64,000 nt of DNA from Actinophytocola oryzae. Its GTDB lineage: Bacteria; Actinomycetota; Actinomycetes; Mycobacteriales; Pseudonocardiaceae. The notes under the pieces are model-generated. The model worked only from the letters and a program-made list of their open reading frames with translations. It was not told the origin of the DNA and searched no databases. The stretch covers positions 410,662 to 474,661 of the forward strand of contig NZ_SOCP01000006.1 of the NCBI RefSeq assembly GCF_004364325.1. The letters are read 5' to 3'. The position numbers and the translations under genes are program-made. Of this stretch, positions 50,586 through 58,182 are shown one piece after another (the first letter of the stretch is position 1; the number at the start of each line of letters is the position of its first letter).

Positions 50586-52208
50586 TCAGCGGGGGTAGGT
50601 GGTGGTGCAGTCGCGGCGCGGGTCGGCCTTGGCTCTGACCATGACCGCGGGGACCATGTGCGCCGCGTACTTGCTCGTGGCGGCCAGTGCCGAGGGGTCG
50701 TCGGCGACGACGTCCCTGCGGACCCAGTCGCCTTCCAGTGGCTCGCCTTCGAAGAGCCGGACGTAGTCACGGCTCAGGCGGGGGTCGTTCGGGATGCCCG
50801 CGGCCCAGCCCTGGTGGGTGTGGATGAACGTGGGCTTCAGCTCGTCGAACACGTGGTCGCGCAGGCCCTCGTCGTCGGCGTTGCCCCGGAAGTCGGCGAT
50901 CTCGTAGTCCGCGAGGCCGGCCAGGTCGGCGATCCGCAACCGGCCTGCCAGGGCCGCGCCGCCGATGTCCGGGAGGAGGACCGTGCCGTGTCGGACGCCC
51001 AGCAGCGTGGCGTAGTGGTTGAACACGGCGCCGTACCGCTCGGCCACCACGCACATCGGGACCGTCGGCGCGGCACGGAAGTCCTCGGCGGCCGCGCGGA
51101 AGGTCAGCAGCGACGTGCCGAGCGCCACCGCGAGACCGGCGACCAGCACCCCTCGGCCGCGGGGTGCGAGGCGCGGGAGGACGGCGCCGACCGCCAGCGT
51201 GCCGATCAGGGTGCCCAGCGGCCAGATGGGTGTCGAGAACCGCTGCTCGCCCATCCAGTCCGGCAACAACACGGCATGGGCCACGATCGCGAGCCCGAGC
51301 GGGACCAGCAGGGCGATCATCCCGGCGCGCAGCCGGGACGGGTGGCTCAGCACGATCCCGACACACACCGCCAGCACCAGGACGAGCAGCGCGCCCGCGT
51401 AGCCGACCAGCTCACCCGCGCGCATCAGCTGGTCGGCGTCCGGCAGCGTCTGTCCCTTCGCGATCGCCGGGCCGGACAACAGCTCCCCGAACGTCACGAG
51501 CCGGAAGACCAGGTACGCACCGTACGGCACGGCGAACGCCGCGGCGGACAGCGCCGACAGCCACGCGGCCCGCCCGAACCGCAGCCACAGCACGGCGAGC
51601 ACCGGGAACGCGGCCACGTACACCACGCCGTCCGGTCTGGTTAGCGCCGCCAGTGCGGCGAGGAGTCCCGCGACGACGGCCACCTTCGGCGACGAGAGCC
51701 GGTCGTCCACCGCCGCCCGGCACAGGACCGCGCCGAGCCACGCCACGGCCAGCGCGAAGAGCGAGTTCTCCAACCCGGAGAAGCACCAGATCACGAACGA
51801 CGGGATGGTCGCCAGCGTGACCCCGGCGACCAGCGTGACGAGCGCGGGTCGTCGCGTCACGGCACTCGCCGCGCGGTAGCAGGCCAGGAGAATGCCCGCG
51901 CAGCACAGCAGGGCCAGCAGTTTGGGATACATGACCTGGTCGGAGACGCCGAACAGGGTGCCGTGGTCGAACAGGCCGACCAGTCGGCCGAGTGCGAGCA
52001 GCACGAGCCAGGTCGGGTTCGAGTAGGCCTCGACGGGTGTCGAACCGGGCTGGAGCACCGGGCCGTCACCGGTCGCGATGCTCCGCGCGTACGCGAAGGT
52101 GATGGCCGCGTCGTCCACGACCCAGGCGCCGTAGAGCGACGCGTGTAACGCGATGACGGCGACTCCGGACAGCACGGAGCCGCTCGCCCGCAATGCGGGT
52201 GAGCCCAT
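50586..52208 (-). CDS. GT-C fold membrane glycosyltransferase (AftB-like)
   Basis: A 540-residue membrane protein with about ten hydrophobic segments. The first outer loop carries WVVDDAAITFAYARSIATGD and EAYSNPTWLVLLA, which match the DDA-motif loop of AftB-like enzymes (terminal arabinosyltransferase of mycobacterial arabinan) and related lipid-sugar-dependent GT-C proteins. A C-terminal soluble domain of about 170 residues lies outside the membrane (VPMCVVAERYGAVFNHYATL). The likely donor is a polyprenyl-phosphate sugar. ATG 52208 starts just upstream of kstR2 on the same strand, with a 71-base gap. Confidence 0.8.
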   Translation of the reverse strand: MGSPALRASGSVLSGVAVIALHASLYGAWVVDDAAITFAYARSIATGDGPVLQPGSTPVEAYSNPTWLVLLALGRLVGLFDHGTLFGVSDQVMYPKLLALLCCAGILLACYRAASAVTRRPALVTLVAGVTLATIPSFVIWCFSGLENSLFALAVAWLGAVLCRAAVDDRLSSPKVAVVAGLLAALAALTRPDGVVYVAAFPVLAVLWLRFGRAAWLSALSAAAFAVPYGAYLVFRLVTFGELLSGPAIAKGQTLPDADQLMRAGELVGYAGALLVLVLAVCVGIVLSHPSRLRAGMIALLVPLGLAIVAHAVLLPDWMGEQRFSTPIWPLGTLIGTLAVGAVLPRLAPRGRGVLVAGLAVALGTSLLTFRAAAEDFRAAPTVPMCVVAERYGAVFNHYATLLGVRHGTVLLPDIGGAALAGRLRIADLAGLADYEIADFRGNADDEGLRDHVFDELKPTFIHTHQGWAAGIPNDPRLSRDYVRLFEGEPLEGDWVRRDVVADDPSALAATSKYAAHMVPAVMVRAKADPRRDCTTTYPR

Positions 52209-52279
52209 GGTCGTCGAACCCCCAGTTCGAGATGCCTCTGACTACGAGAGTCCCGAAAGGAGGTCGACGGTTGTCGTCG

Positions 52280-52870
52280 TTACCTGTTTGTGATGCCTTC
52301 GAGAATGAGGCGCAGGTACTGGTCGGCGAGTTGTTCCTCGGTCAGCCGGCCGTCTTGGCGGAACCAGCGCACCGCGACCCAGACCGAGTCACGCAGGAAG
52401 CGGTAGGTGACCTCGGGGTCGAGATCGCCCCGGAAGCTGCGTGCCTCGATCCCGTCGCGCAGCACAGTGATCCAGATGCGCCGGACCTCCTCCTCGGCCT
52501 TCGTGAGGTAGCCGAAGCGGGGGAGCGTGCGCAGGAAGCCGCGCTCGTTCTGCAGCACGGTGATGGCCGCGCGGTGCTCGCCGAGCGACCGGAACGCCTC
52601 GGTGACCAGGCCGCGCAGCGCCTCGACCGGCTCGCCACCCGCGATCTCGCGGTAGGTCTCCAGCAGGTCGTCCAGGTAGCTGGAGAGCAGCTCGTCGAGG
52701 ATCGTCTCCTTGGAGTCGAAGTGGTGGTAGAGGCTGCCGGACAGCACGCCTGCGGCGTCGCCGATGTGGCGGACCGTGGTGGCCCGGTAGCCCCGCTCCG
52801 CGAACAGCTCGGCGGCGATCCGCACCAGGTCGGCCCGCCGCTCGGAGGGCTTGCCACGCGATTCCGTCAT
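52280..52870 (-). CDS. kstR2: TetR-family regulator, KstR2-like
   Basis: A 196-residue repressor. The N-terminal helix-turn-helix (RIAAELFAERGYRATTVRHI, then GVLSGSLYHHFDSKETILDE) and the ligand domain (RFLRDSVWVAVRWFRQDGRL, ADQYLRLILEGI) resemble mycobacterial KstR2 over the whole length. KstR2 represses genes for degradation of steroid rings C and D and is released by HIP-CoA. ATG 52870 lies five bases after GGGAGA. It is divergent from fadA6, again as in Mycobacterium, with an inverted repeat between them. Confidence 0.85.
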   Translation of the reverse strand: MTESRGKPSERRADLVRIAAELFAERGYRATTVRHIGDAAGVLSGSLYHHFDSKETILDELLSSYLDDLLETYREIAGGEPVEALRGLVTEAFRSLGEHRAAITVLQNERGFLRTLPRFGYLTKAEEEVRRIWITVLRDGIEARSFRGDLDPEVTYRFLRDSVWVAVRWFRQDGRLTEEQLADQYLRLILEGITNR

Positions 52871-52885
52871 TTTCGTCTCCCGCAC

Positions 52886-52901
52886 CCAAGCGCTAGCTTG
52901 G
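52886..52901. promoter_or_regulatory. Operator-like inverted repeat between kstR2 and fadA6
   Basis: CCAAGC-GCTA-GCTTGG, two six-base arms with a four-base spacer, lies 15 bases upstream of the kstR2 start and 12 upstream of fadA6. It resembles, but does not exactly fit, the reported KstR2 pattern (CAAGnnCTTG): the spacer is longer. Confidence 0.55.
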
Positions 52902-52913
52902 TAGCCTAGCACT

Positions 52914-54065
52914 GTGGCTGACGCCTTCATCGTCGACGCGGTCCGCACACCGGTAGGCCGGCGTGGCGGCGGTCTCTCCGCCGTGCACCCCGCTGACCTC
53001 GGCGCACACGTGCTGCGCGCGTTGTTCGAGCGAGTCCCCCTGGAGCCCGCACTGGTCGACGACGTGATCTTCGGCTGCGTCGACACGATCGGCCCGCAGG
53101 CGGGGGATGTCGCACGCACGTGCTGGCTCGCGGCCGGGCTGCCGTCGGAGGTGCCCGGGGTGACCGTCGACCGGCAGTGCGGGTCGTCGCAGCAGGCGGT
53201 GCACTTCGCGGCGCAGGCGGTCATGTCCGGCACGGCCGACGTCGTGGTGGCGGGCGGCGTGCAGAACATGAGCGCGATCCCCATCTCGGCCGCCATGCTC
53301 GCCGGCCGCGAGCACGGGTTCCCGGACCCCTTCTCGACGTCCCGGGGATGGCGTGCCCGCTACGGCGACCAGGAGATCTCGCAGTTCCGCGGCGCGGAGA
53401 TGATCGCGGCGAAGTGGGGCATCACCCGCGCCGAGATGGAGGACTTCGCGCTGCGGAGCCACTCGCGGGCGCTGGCCGCCGTCGACGCCGGCTGGTTCGC
53501 AGGGGAGATCGCGCCCGTTGGCGAGGTGTCGGACGACGAGTGCCCGCGCCGGGACACGACGCTGGAGAAGATGGCCGGGCTGAAGACGTTGACGCCGGAC
53601 GGCAGGCTCACCGCGGCCCTGGCCAGCCAGATCTCCGACGGAGCCGCGGCGTTGCTGGTGGTGTCCGAACGGGTGCTCCGGGAGCACGGCCTCACGCCGA
53701 GGGCGCGGATCCACCACCTGTCGGCGCGCGGCGGGGACCCGGTGGTCATGCTGGACGCACCCATCGCGGCGACGGAGTACGCACTCGACCGCGCCGGACT
53801 GTCTGTTTCGGACATCTCGCTGGTGGAGATCAACGAGGCGTTCGCGAGCGTCGTGCTGGCGTGGCTGCGGGAGACGGGTGCGGATCCGGCCGTCGTGAAC
53901 CCGACGGGTGGGGCGATAGCGCTGGGCCACCCACTCGGCGCGACCGGCGCACGGCTCATGACCACGCTGCTCGGCAACCTCGAGCGCACGGGCGGCCGGT
54001 ACGGCTTGCAGACCATGTGCGAAGGCGGCGGCCAGGCGAACGTGACCATCCTGGAACGTCTGTGA
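52914..54065 (+). CDS. fadA6: Thiolase, acetyl-CoA acetyltransferase FadA6-like
   Basis: A 383-residue thiolase. Nucleophilic Cys in VDRQCGSSQQAVHF near residue 89, the His of GHPLGATGARL near residue 340, and the second Cys in MCEGGGQANV near residue 370 are all present. In steroid breakdown FadA6 acts on the CoA esters formed after opening of rings C and D. The GTG start lies 43 bases from the divergent kstR2 gene. The two SDR genes that follow match the Rv3548c/Rv3549c pair of Mycobacterium, and the whole set is likely one KstR2-controlled operon. Confidence 0.85.
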   Translation: MADAFIVDAVRTPVGRRGGGLSAVHPADLGAHVLRALFERVPLEPALVDDVIFGCVDTIGPQAGDVARTCWLAAGLPSEVPGVTVDRQCGSSQQAVHFAAQAVMSGTADVVVAGGVQNMSAIPISAAMLAGREHGFPDPFSTSRGWRARYGDQEISQFRGAEMIAAKWGITRAEMEDFALRSHSRALAAVDAGWFAGEIAPVGEVSDDECPRRDTTLEKMAGLKTLTPDGRLTAALASQISDGAAALLVVSERVLREHGLTPRARIHHLSARGGDPVVMLDAPIAATEYALDRAGLSVSDISLVEINEAFASVVLAWLRETGADPAVVNPTGGAIALGHPLGATGARLMTTLLGNLERTGGRYGLQTMCEGGGQANVTILERL

Positions 54066-54079
54066 ACGGAGCTTGCGGC

Positions 54080-54823
54080 GTGAACGGGGAAGTCGTTCTG
54101 GTCACGGGCGGCACGCGGGGTGTGGGTCTGGGCATAGTCCACGCTTTTGCTAAGGCGGGCGCACAGGTGGTGACGTGCGGTAGGTCCGAAGTGGACAGCG
54201 AGTTCCGTTACGTCCGCGCGGACGTCCGCGATCCGTCCCAGGTGGACACATTGATCGAGACCGTCGTGGCCGAGTACGGCCGACTGGACGTGGTGGTCAA
54301 CAACGCCGGTGGCGCCCCACCCGCGCTGGCGGCCTCGGCGTCGCCGCGCCTGCACCAGAAGATCGTCGAGCTGAACCTGCTGGCGCCACTCCACGTGTCG
54401 CAGCGGGCGAACACCGTGATGCAGCAACAGGATTCGGGCGGCGCGATCGTCATGATCGGCAGCGTGTCCGGCACCCGCCCGTCACCCGGGACGGCGGCCT
54501 ACGGCGCGGCGAAGGCCGGCCTGGCGAACCTGGCGACGTCGCTGGCGGTGGAGTGGGCGCCGAAGGTGCGGGTCAACACGGTGGTCGTCGGCCCGGTCGA
54601 CACGGAGCTGTCGCAGGTGCACTACGGCGACGAGGCAGGCGTGGCGGCCGTCGGCGAGACGATTCCCATGGGCCGCATGGCAACCCCGGCGGACGTGGGG
54701 GAGGCGTGCCTGTACCTGGCGTCGCCGGCCGCCGCGTACGTCACCGGCAGCACACTGACCGTCCACGGCGGTGGCGAACGCCCCGCGTTCCTGTCGGCGT
54801 CGAACGCGGAGGTACCGAAGTGA
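54080..54823 (+). CDS. Short-chain dehydrogenase/reductase (Rv3549c-like)
   Basis: A 247-residue classical SDR. The cofactor motif is TGGTRGVGLGI, NNAG is present as VVNNAGGAPPA, and the active-site residues are Ser in IGSVSG and Tyr-Lys in YGAAKAG. The C-terminus (VTGSTLTVHGGGERPAFLSA) fits the family. GTG 54080 follows GGAG by eight bases; GTG 54062, which overlaps the fadA6 stop, is also in frame. It sits in the fadA6 operon, suggesting a steroid C/D-ring step. The substrate is not established. Confidence 0.82.
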   Translation: MNGEVVLVTGGTRGVGLGIVHAFAKAGAQVVTCGRSEVDSEFRYVRADVRDPSQVDTLIETVVAEYGRLDVVVNNAGGAPPALAASASPRLHQKIVELNLLAPLHVSQRANTVMQQQDSGGAIVMIGSVSGTRPSPGTAAYGAAKAGLANLATSLAVEWAPKVRVNTVVVGPVDTELSQVHYGDEAGVAAVGETIPMGRMATPADVGEACLYLASPAAAYVTGSTLTVHGGGERPAFLSASNAEVPK

Positions 54824-55611
54824 TCTGCGAAGGCCGGGTAGTCGTGATCACCGGGGGCGCGCGGGGCATCGGCGCCGCACACGCGGAGGAGTTCCGCCGC
54901 CAGGGCGCGCACGTCCTCGTGAACGACGTCGACGGTGGCGACCACGGCGAGGACGTGTCCACGTGGGACGGCGCGAAGTCGTTGGTGGACAAGGCTGTGG
55001 CCGACCATGGTCGGCTGGACGTGTTGGTCAACAACGCCGGCATCGTGCGTGACCGCATGCTGGTGTCGACGAGCGAGCAGGAGTGGGACGACGTGGTGCG
55101 CGTGCACCTGAAGGCCCACTTCCTGACCATGCGGCACGCGGCGGAACACTGGCGGGCACGGTCGAAGGCGGGTGAGCAGGTGTCCGGCCGGATCATCAAC
55201 ACCAGCTCGGGTGCGGGCCTGTTCGGCAGCGTGGGCCAGGCGAACTACTCGGCCGCGAAGGCAGGCATCCTGGGGTTGACCCTGGTGGCGTCGGCGGAGT
55301 TGGCCCGCTACGGCGTGACGGTCAACGCGATCGCCCCGTCCGCGCGCACCCGCATGACGGAGGAGCTGTTCCCCGACCTCGCAGGCCCGGAGGACGTCGC
55401 GCCGCTGGTGGTGTGGCTGGGCAGCGAGGAGTCCGCCGCCGTGACGGGCAGGGTGTTCGAGGTGGAGGGCGGCAGGATCGGCGTGGTGACGGGCCACCAC
55501 CGAGGCCCGTCGGTGGACCGGGGAAGCCGCTGGCCCGTGACCGAGATCGGCGCGGCAGTGGCGGACCTGATCACGAAGACCCCCGAGGAGATCCCGGTCT
55601 ACGGCGCGTAG
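54820..55611 (+). CDS. Short-chain dehydrogenase/reductase (Rv3548c-like)
   Basis: A 263-residue SDR with cofactor motif TGGARGIGAAH, DVDGG as the acidic end of strand 2 (NAD preference), VLVNNAGIVRD, Ser in INTSSGAG and Tyr-Lys in YSAAKAG. An extended C-terminus after the usual fold (GHHRGPSVDRGSRWPVTEIG) resembles multifunctional-enzyme-type dehydrogenases. GTG 54820 lies six bases after GGAGGT and overlaps the stop of the previous SDR, so both are made together. It probably oxidises a hydroxyacyl-CoA in steroid side-chain or ring breakdown. Confidence 0.82.
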   Translation: MICEGRVVVITGGARGIGAAHAEEFRRQGAHVLVNDVDGGDHGEDVSTWDGAKSLVDKAVADHGRLDVLVNNAGIVRDRMLVSTSEQEWDDVVRVHLKAHFLTMRHAAEHWRARSKAGEQVSGRIINTSSGAGLFGSVGQANYSAAKAGILGLTLVASAELARYGVTVNAIAPSARTRMTEELFPDLAGPEDVAPLVVWLGSEESAAVTGRVFEVEGGRIGVVTGHHRGPSVDRGSRWPVTEIGAAVADLITKTPEEIPVYGA

Positions 55612-55620
55612 GCGCGGCGG

Positions 55621-55788
55621 CTACCGGCTGCCGAGGAAGGCGGACCAGGTCTTCGCTGGAAAGGCGAGGAAGGGACCGCTGGTGTTCTTGGAATCGCGAA
55701 CCGCCACTGCCGGCCCGGGGAACGCCACCTCCACGCAGTTGGCGTTGTCACTGCTGCGGCTGCTCTTGCGCCACCGTGTCTCATCCAT
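55621..55788 (-). CDS. DUF397 domain protein
   Basis: A 55-residue protein with the DUF397 pattern: RWRKSSRSSDNANCVEVAFP, then VAVRDSKNTSGPFLAF. ATG 55788 lies seven bases after GGGAGG, preferred over the in-frame 55806. DUF397 proteins are encoded directly after Scr1-type XRE regulators in Streptomyces and relatives and bind them as antagonists or partners. Here the upstream regulator gene is truncated, so the pair may not function. Confidence 0.85.
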   Translation of the reverse strand: MDETRWRKSSRSSDNANCVEVAFPGPAVAVRDSKNTSGPFLAFPAKTWSAFLGSR

Positions 55789-55802
55789 GCTGCCGCCTCC
55801 CG

Positions 55803-56219
55803 TCACTCGTGCTCACCGGCCAGGTTCGTGATCAACTCGGCGGACTCGGCCGGCTCAAGGGCCTGGTTCAGGATATTGCCGAGCGCGAGGCGATAGGCGG
55901 CGATGTCGTCCTTCTCATCCAGGAACATGCCGAAGTGGTGGTTCTCGATGTACACGAGGCTCGGCTCCTCGGCGAAGTCGAGGCAGACGAACGGTCCTCG
56001 TTGCCCGGCGTATTGCCCCACCCGCAAGGGCACGACACGAACCGTGATGTTCGGTCGCTCGCCCGAGTCCACCAGATGGCGCAACTGACGACGCATAACA
56101 CCACTCTCCGCAACAGGCCGCCGCAGGGCGCTCTCGTCGATCACCGCCAGGAACTGGAGTTCACGGTTGCCCAGCACTGCCTGCCCCGCTCGCCGGGAGG
56201 CGACCAGGTTCGTCAGCTC
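55803..56219 (-). pseudogene. Truncated Scr1-type (DUF5753) XRE regulator lacking its DNA-binding domain
   Basis: The minus-strand frame encodes the C-terminal DUF5753 half: KVELTNLVASRRAGQAVLGN, IDESALRRPVAESGVMRRQL and FDFAEEPSLVYIENHHFG-like sequence are typical. Full proteins are about 280 residues with an N-terminal helix-turn-helix; upstream of about 56219 no such sequence exists, and no good start precedes the homologous region. A GTG at 56177 could yield 124 residues. The gene thus seems cut by a deletion or rearrangement. Its DUF397 partner follows. Confidence 0.7.
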
Positions 56220-56360
56220 GACCTTGCTCAGGGGTGGCGAGAGCGAACGCTGGGATGGGGATTGTCGACCATGACACCATCGTCCCGACCCGGCTGATCA
56301 GCGGCAATCACACGATCGAGCACATTGCTTGCCACAACGGCACCGTGCCAGCGTCATGTC

Positions 56361-56729
56361 ATGACATCACTCGAAGAGTGCGAGACCAGAACCCGTCTGT
56401 CCCTTCTGACCGCACAGGCCTGGCTTGACCGCCCGCGCATGTTCACGATGTACGGACTCCACCACACCCCGGACGGCCCGCCGATCCTCGGCTGGGGCCT
56501 CGAGTTCACCGCACGCGAGGACGCCTTGTTCTACCTGCCAGTCGGCTCCGTCACCCACCACACGGTCTCCGCCGCGCGCGTGGCCGAGCGTTATTCCCAC
56601 CTCGGCGACATGCACCTCGCCTGGTTCGACTGCGCCGAACCGGAAGAGCACCGACCGACCGAGCGCCAGTGGCCGACCTGGTCGCCAGGACAACACCGAA
56701 GCCCCGGGTCTACGGTGCCCGAATGCTGA
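56361..56729 (+). CDS. Hypothetical protein next to the truncated regulator
   Basis: A 122-residue ORF with fair coding character. The product has an aromatic-rich core (RMFTMYGLHHTPDGPPILGW, then LEFTAREDALFYLPVGSVTH) and a His/Trp-rich C-terminus. No membrane segment. ATG 56361 is chosen; ATG 56325 is in frame. Its stop overlaps the start of the kinase-like gene by seven bases. I recognise no family. Confidence 0.5.
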   Translation: MTSLEECETRTRLSLLTAQAWLDRPRMFTMYGLHHTPDGPPILGWGLEFTAREDALFYLPVGSVTHHTVSAARVAERYSHLGDMHLAWFDCAEPEEHRPTERQWPTWSPGQHRSPGSTVPEC

Positions 56730-57592
56730 GCCCACCCGACGGTTTCACCGAAGCGGACCTGGTCAGCGCGCTGGCGACCCACTGGGGTGTCACCGCCGAC
56801 TCGGTCACCTACCGGGCACTGGGCTTCGGCAGCCACCACTGGCAGGTCGGCGCCGACTGGTTCGCCACGGTCGACGAGTCACCCGACTTCACCCGTCTGT
56901 CCTCGGCACTGCGCACGGCAATGGACGTACCGGTCGCGATCGCCCCGGTCCCCACCCGGACCGGCGAGCCGCTGGCACGAACGGGTGACTTCGCGGTGAC
57001 GCTGTACCCGTACGTCGACGGCGAGTCGTTCGACTTCGGCGACTTCCGCGACCCGGCCCACCGCCAGGCGACCCTCGACATGGTCGTGGACGTCCACCAC
57101 ACACCCCCTGCGCACGCCCTCACCGACGACTTCACCGCCCCCGTCCCCGCACCCATCGACGACGCGGGCCCCTACTCCCGCCCGGCCGCCCGCCTCCTCG
57201 CGGAGCACGCCCCGGCCCTCGCCCGCCTCCGAGCCCGCCACCAGGAGCTGGCCGCGACCGTCGACCCCTCCCGCCTGGTGCTCACCCACGGCGAACCCCA
57301 CCCGGGCAACACCATGCTCACGGCCGGCGGCTGGCGCCTGATCGACTGGGACACCGCCCTCATCGCCCCACCAGAACGCGACCTCTGGCACCTGGCAACC
57401 CCCGAGACCCTGGCCGCCTACGAAGCCGCGACGGGCGTCCAGCCGCTACCCGACCTCCTGGAGCTGTACCGGATCGGTTGGGACCTCAACGACCTCGCCG
57501 AAGTGGCACACGACTTCAGCCGCCCCCACACGGGCACCCTGAACGACGACGAGAACTGGGCGATCCTCCAGGACGTCGTGGCGCGCCTCTAG
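56723..57592 (+). CDS. Aminoglycoside-phosphotransferase-fold kinase
   Basis: A 289-residue phosphotransferase. The catalytic loop reads LVLTHGEPHPGNTM near residue 190, where most relatives have HGDxHxxN, so Glu replaces the usual Asp; the metal-binding loop RLIDWDTALIAPPERDLWHL follows. The nucleotide pocket at the N-terminus is less conserved. Proteins of this type phosphorylate antibiotics or small metabolites such as choline or sugars. ATG 56723 overlaps the stop of the preceding ORF. It converges on the nitroreductase gene and overlaps its end by four bases. Confidence 0.82.
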   Translation: MLSPPDGFTEADLVSALATHWGVTADSVTYRALGFGSHHWQVGADWFATVDESPDFTRLSSALRTAMDVPVAIAPVPTRTGEPLARTGDFAVTLYPYVDGESFDFGDFRDPAHRQATLDMVVDVHHTPPAHALTDDFTAPVPAPIDDAGPYSRPAARLLAEHAPALARLRARHQELAATVDPSRLVLTHGEPHPGNTMLTAGGWRLIDWDTALIAPPERDLWHLATPETLAAYEAATGVQPLPDLLELYRIGWDLNDLAEVAHDFSRPHTGTLNDDENWAILQDVVARL

Positions 57593-58182
57593 AACACCGG
57601 GGTGCCCCACTCGCCGCCGAACGCGATCTCACCAAGCGAAAGTCGTCGGCGGGGAGCCAGCTCCTTCGCGCGTCGCTCCTCGTCGAGCAGGTCCGGCGAG
57701 CCGAGGGCCCCGAGCGCGATCACGACCTGCGGCTCGACATCGGCGGGCAGGGAGAACACGAGCTTCGCGCCCTCCTTGTCGAACCCGCCCATCTGGTGGG
57801 CCACGAGCCCCTCCGCCACCGCCTGCAGCACGAGGTTCTCCGCCGCGAGCCCGACCCCGTACTCCGGCATCGGCACCCGGCCCTTCTCGTTCTCCGTCGC
57901 CGCGCAGGCCAGCACCAGCACCGCGGCCGGGTGGGCCCAGCCCTGGTTGCGCTTCGACAGCAGGTCGAACAGCCGCTCGTGCACCGGGTCTCCCCGCCTG
58001 CCGACCAGGAACCTGGCCGGCTGCGTGTTGCCGTTCGACGGCGCCCACCTCGCCGCCTCGAGCACGGCACGCAGCTGCTCGTCGGTCACCTTGCCGTCGG
58101 GGTCCAGCGCTCGTGGGCTCCACCGCGCCGCGATCAGCGGGTGGATCGGCACACTGGTCTCGGCATCCCTGGAAGTAGTCAT
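57589..58182 (-). CDS. Nitroreductase family protein
   Basis: A 197-residue flavin enzyme: RWSPRALDPDGKVTDEQLRA near residue 21 and EAARWAPSNGNTQPARFLVG carry the Arg and Ser-x-Asn FMN-binding residues; AVAEGLVAHQMGGFDKEGAK is the helix of the dimer; and VVIALGALG precedes the C-terminus. Substrates are quinones, nitroaromatics or similar. ATG 58182 shares one base with the stop of the upstream mannosyltransferase gene (TGATG), so the two are co-translated although their functions look unrelated. Confidence 0.87.
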   Translation of the reverse strand: MTTSRDAETSVPIHPLIAARWSPRALDPDGKVTDEQLRAVLEAARWAPSNGNTQPARFLVGRRGDPVHERLFDLLSKRNQGWAHPAAVLVLACAATENEKGRVPMPEYGVGLAAENLVLQAVAEGLVAHQMGGFDKEGAKLVFSLPADVEPQVVIALGALGSPDLLDEERRAKELAPRRRLSLGEIAFGGEWGTPVF

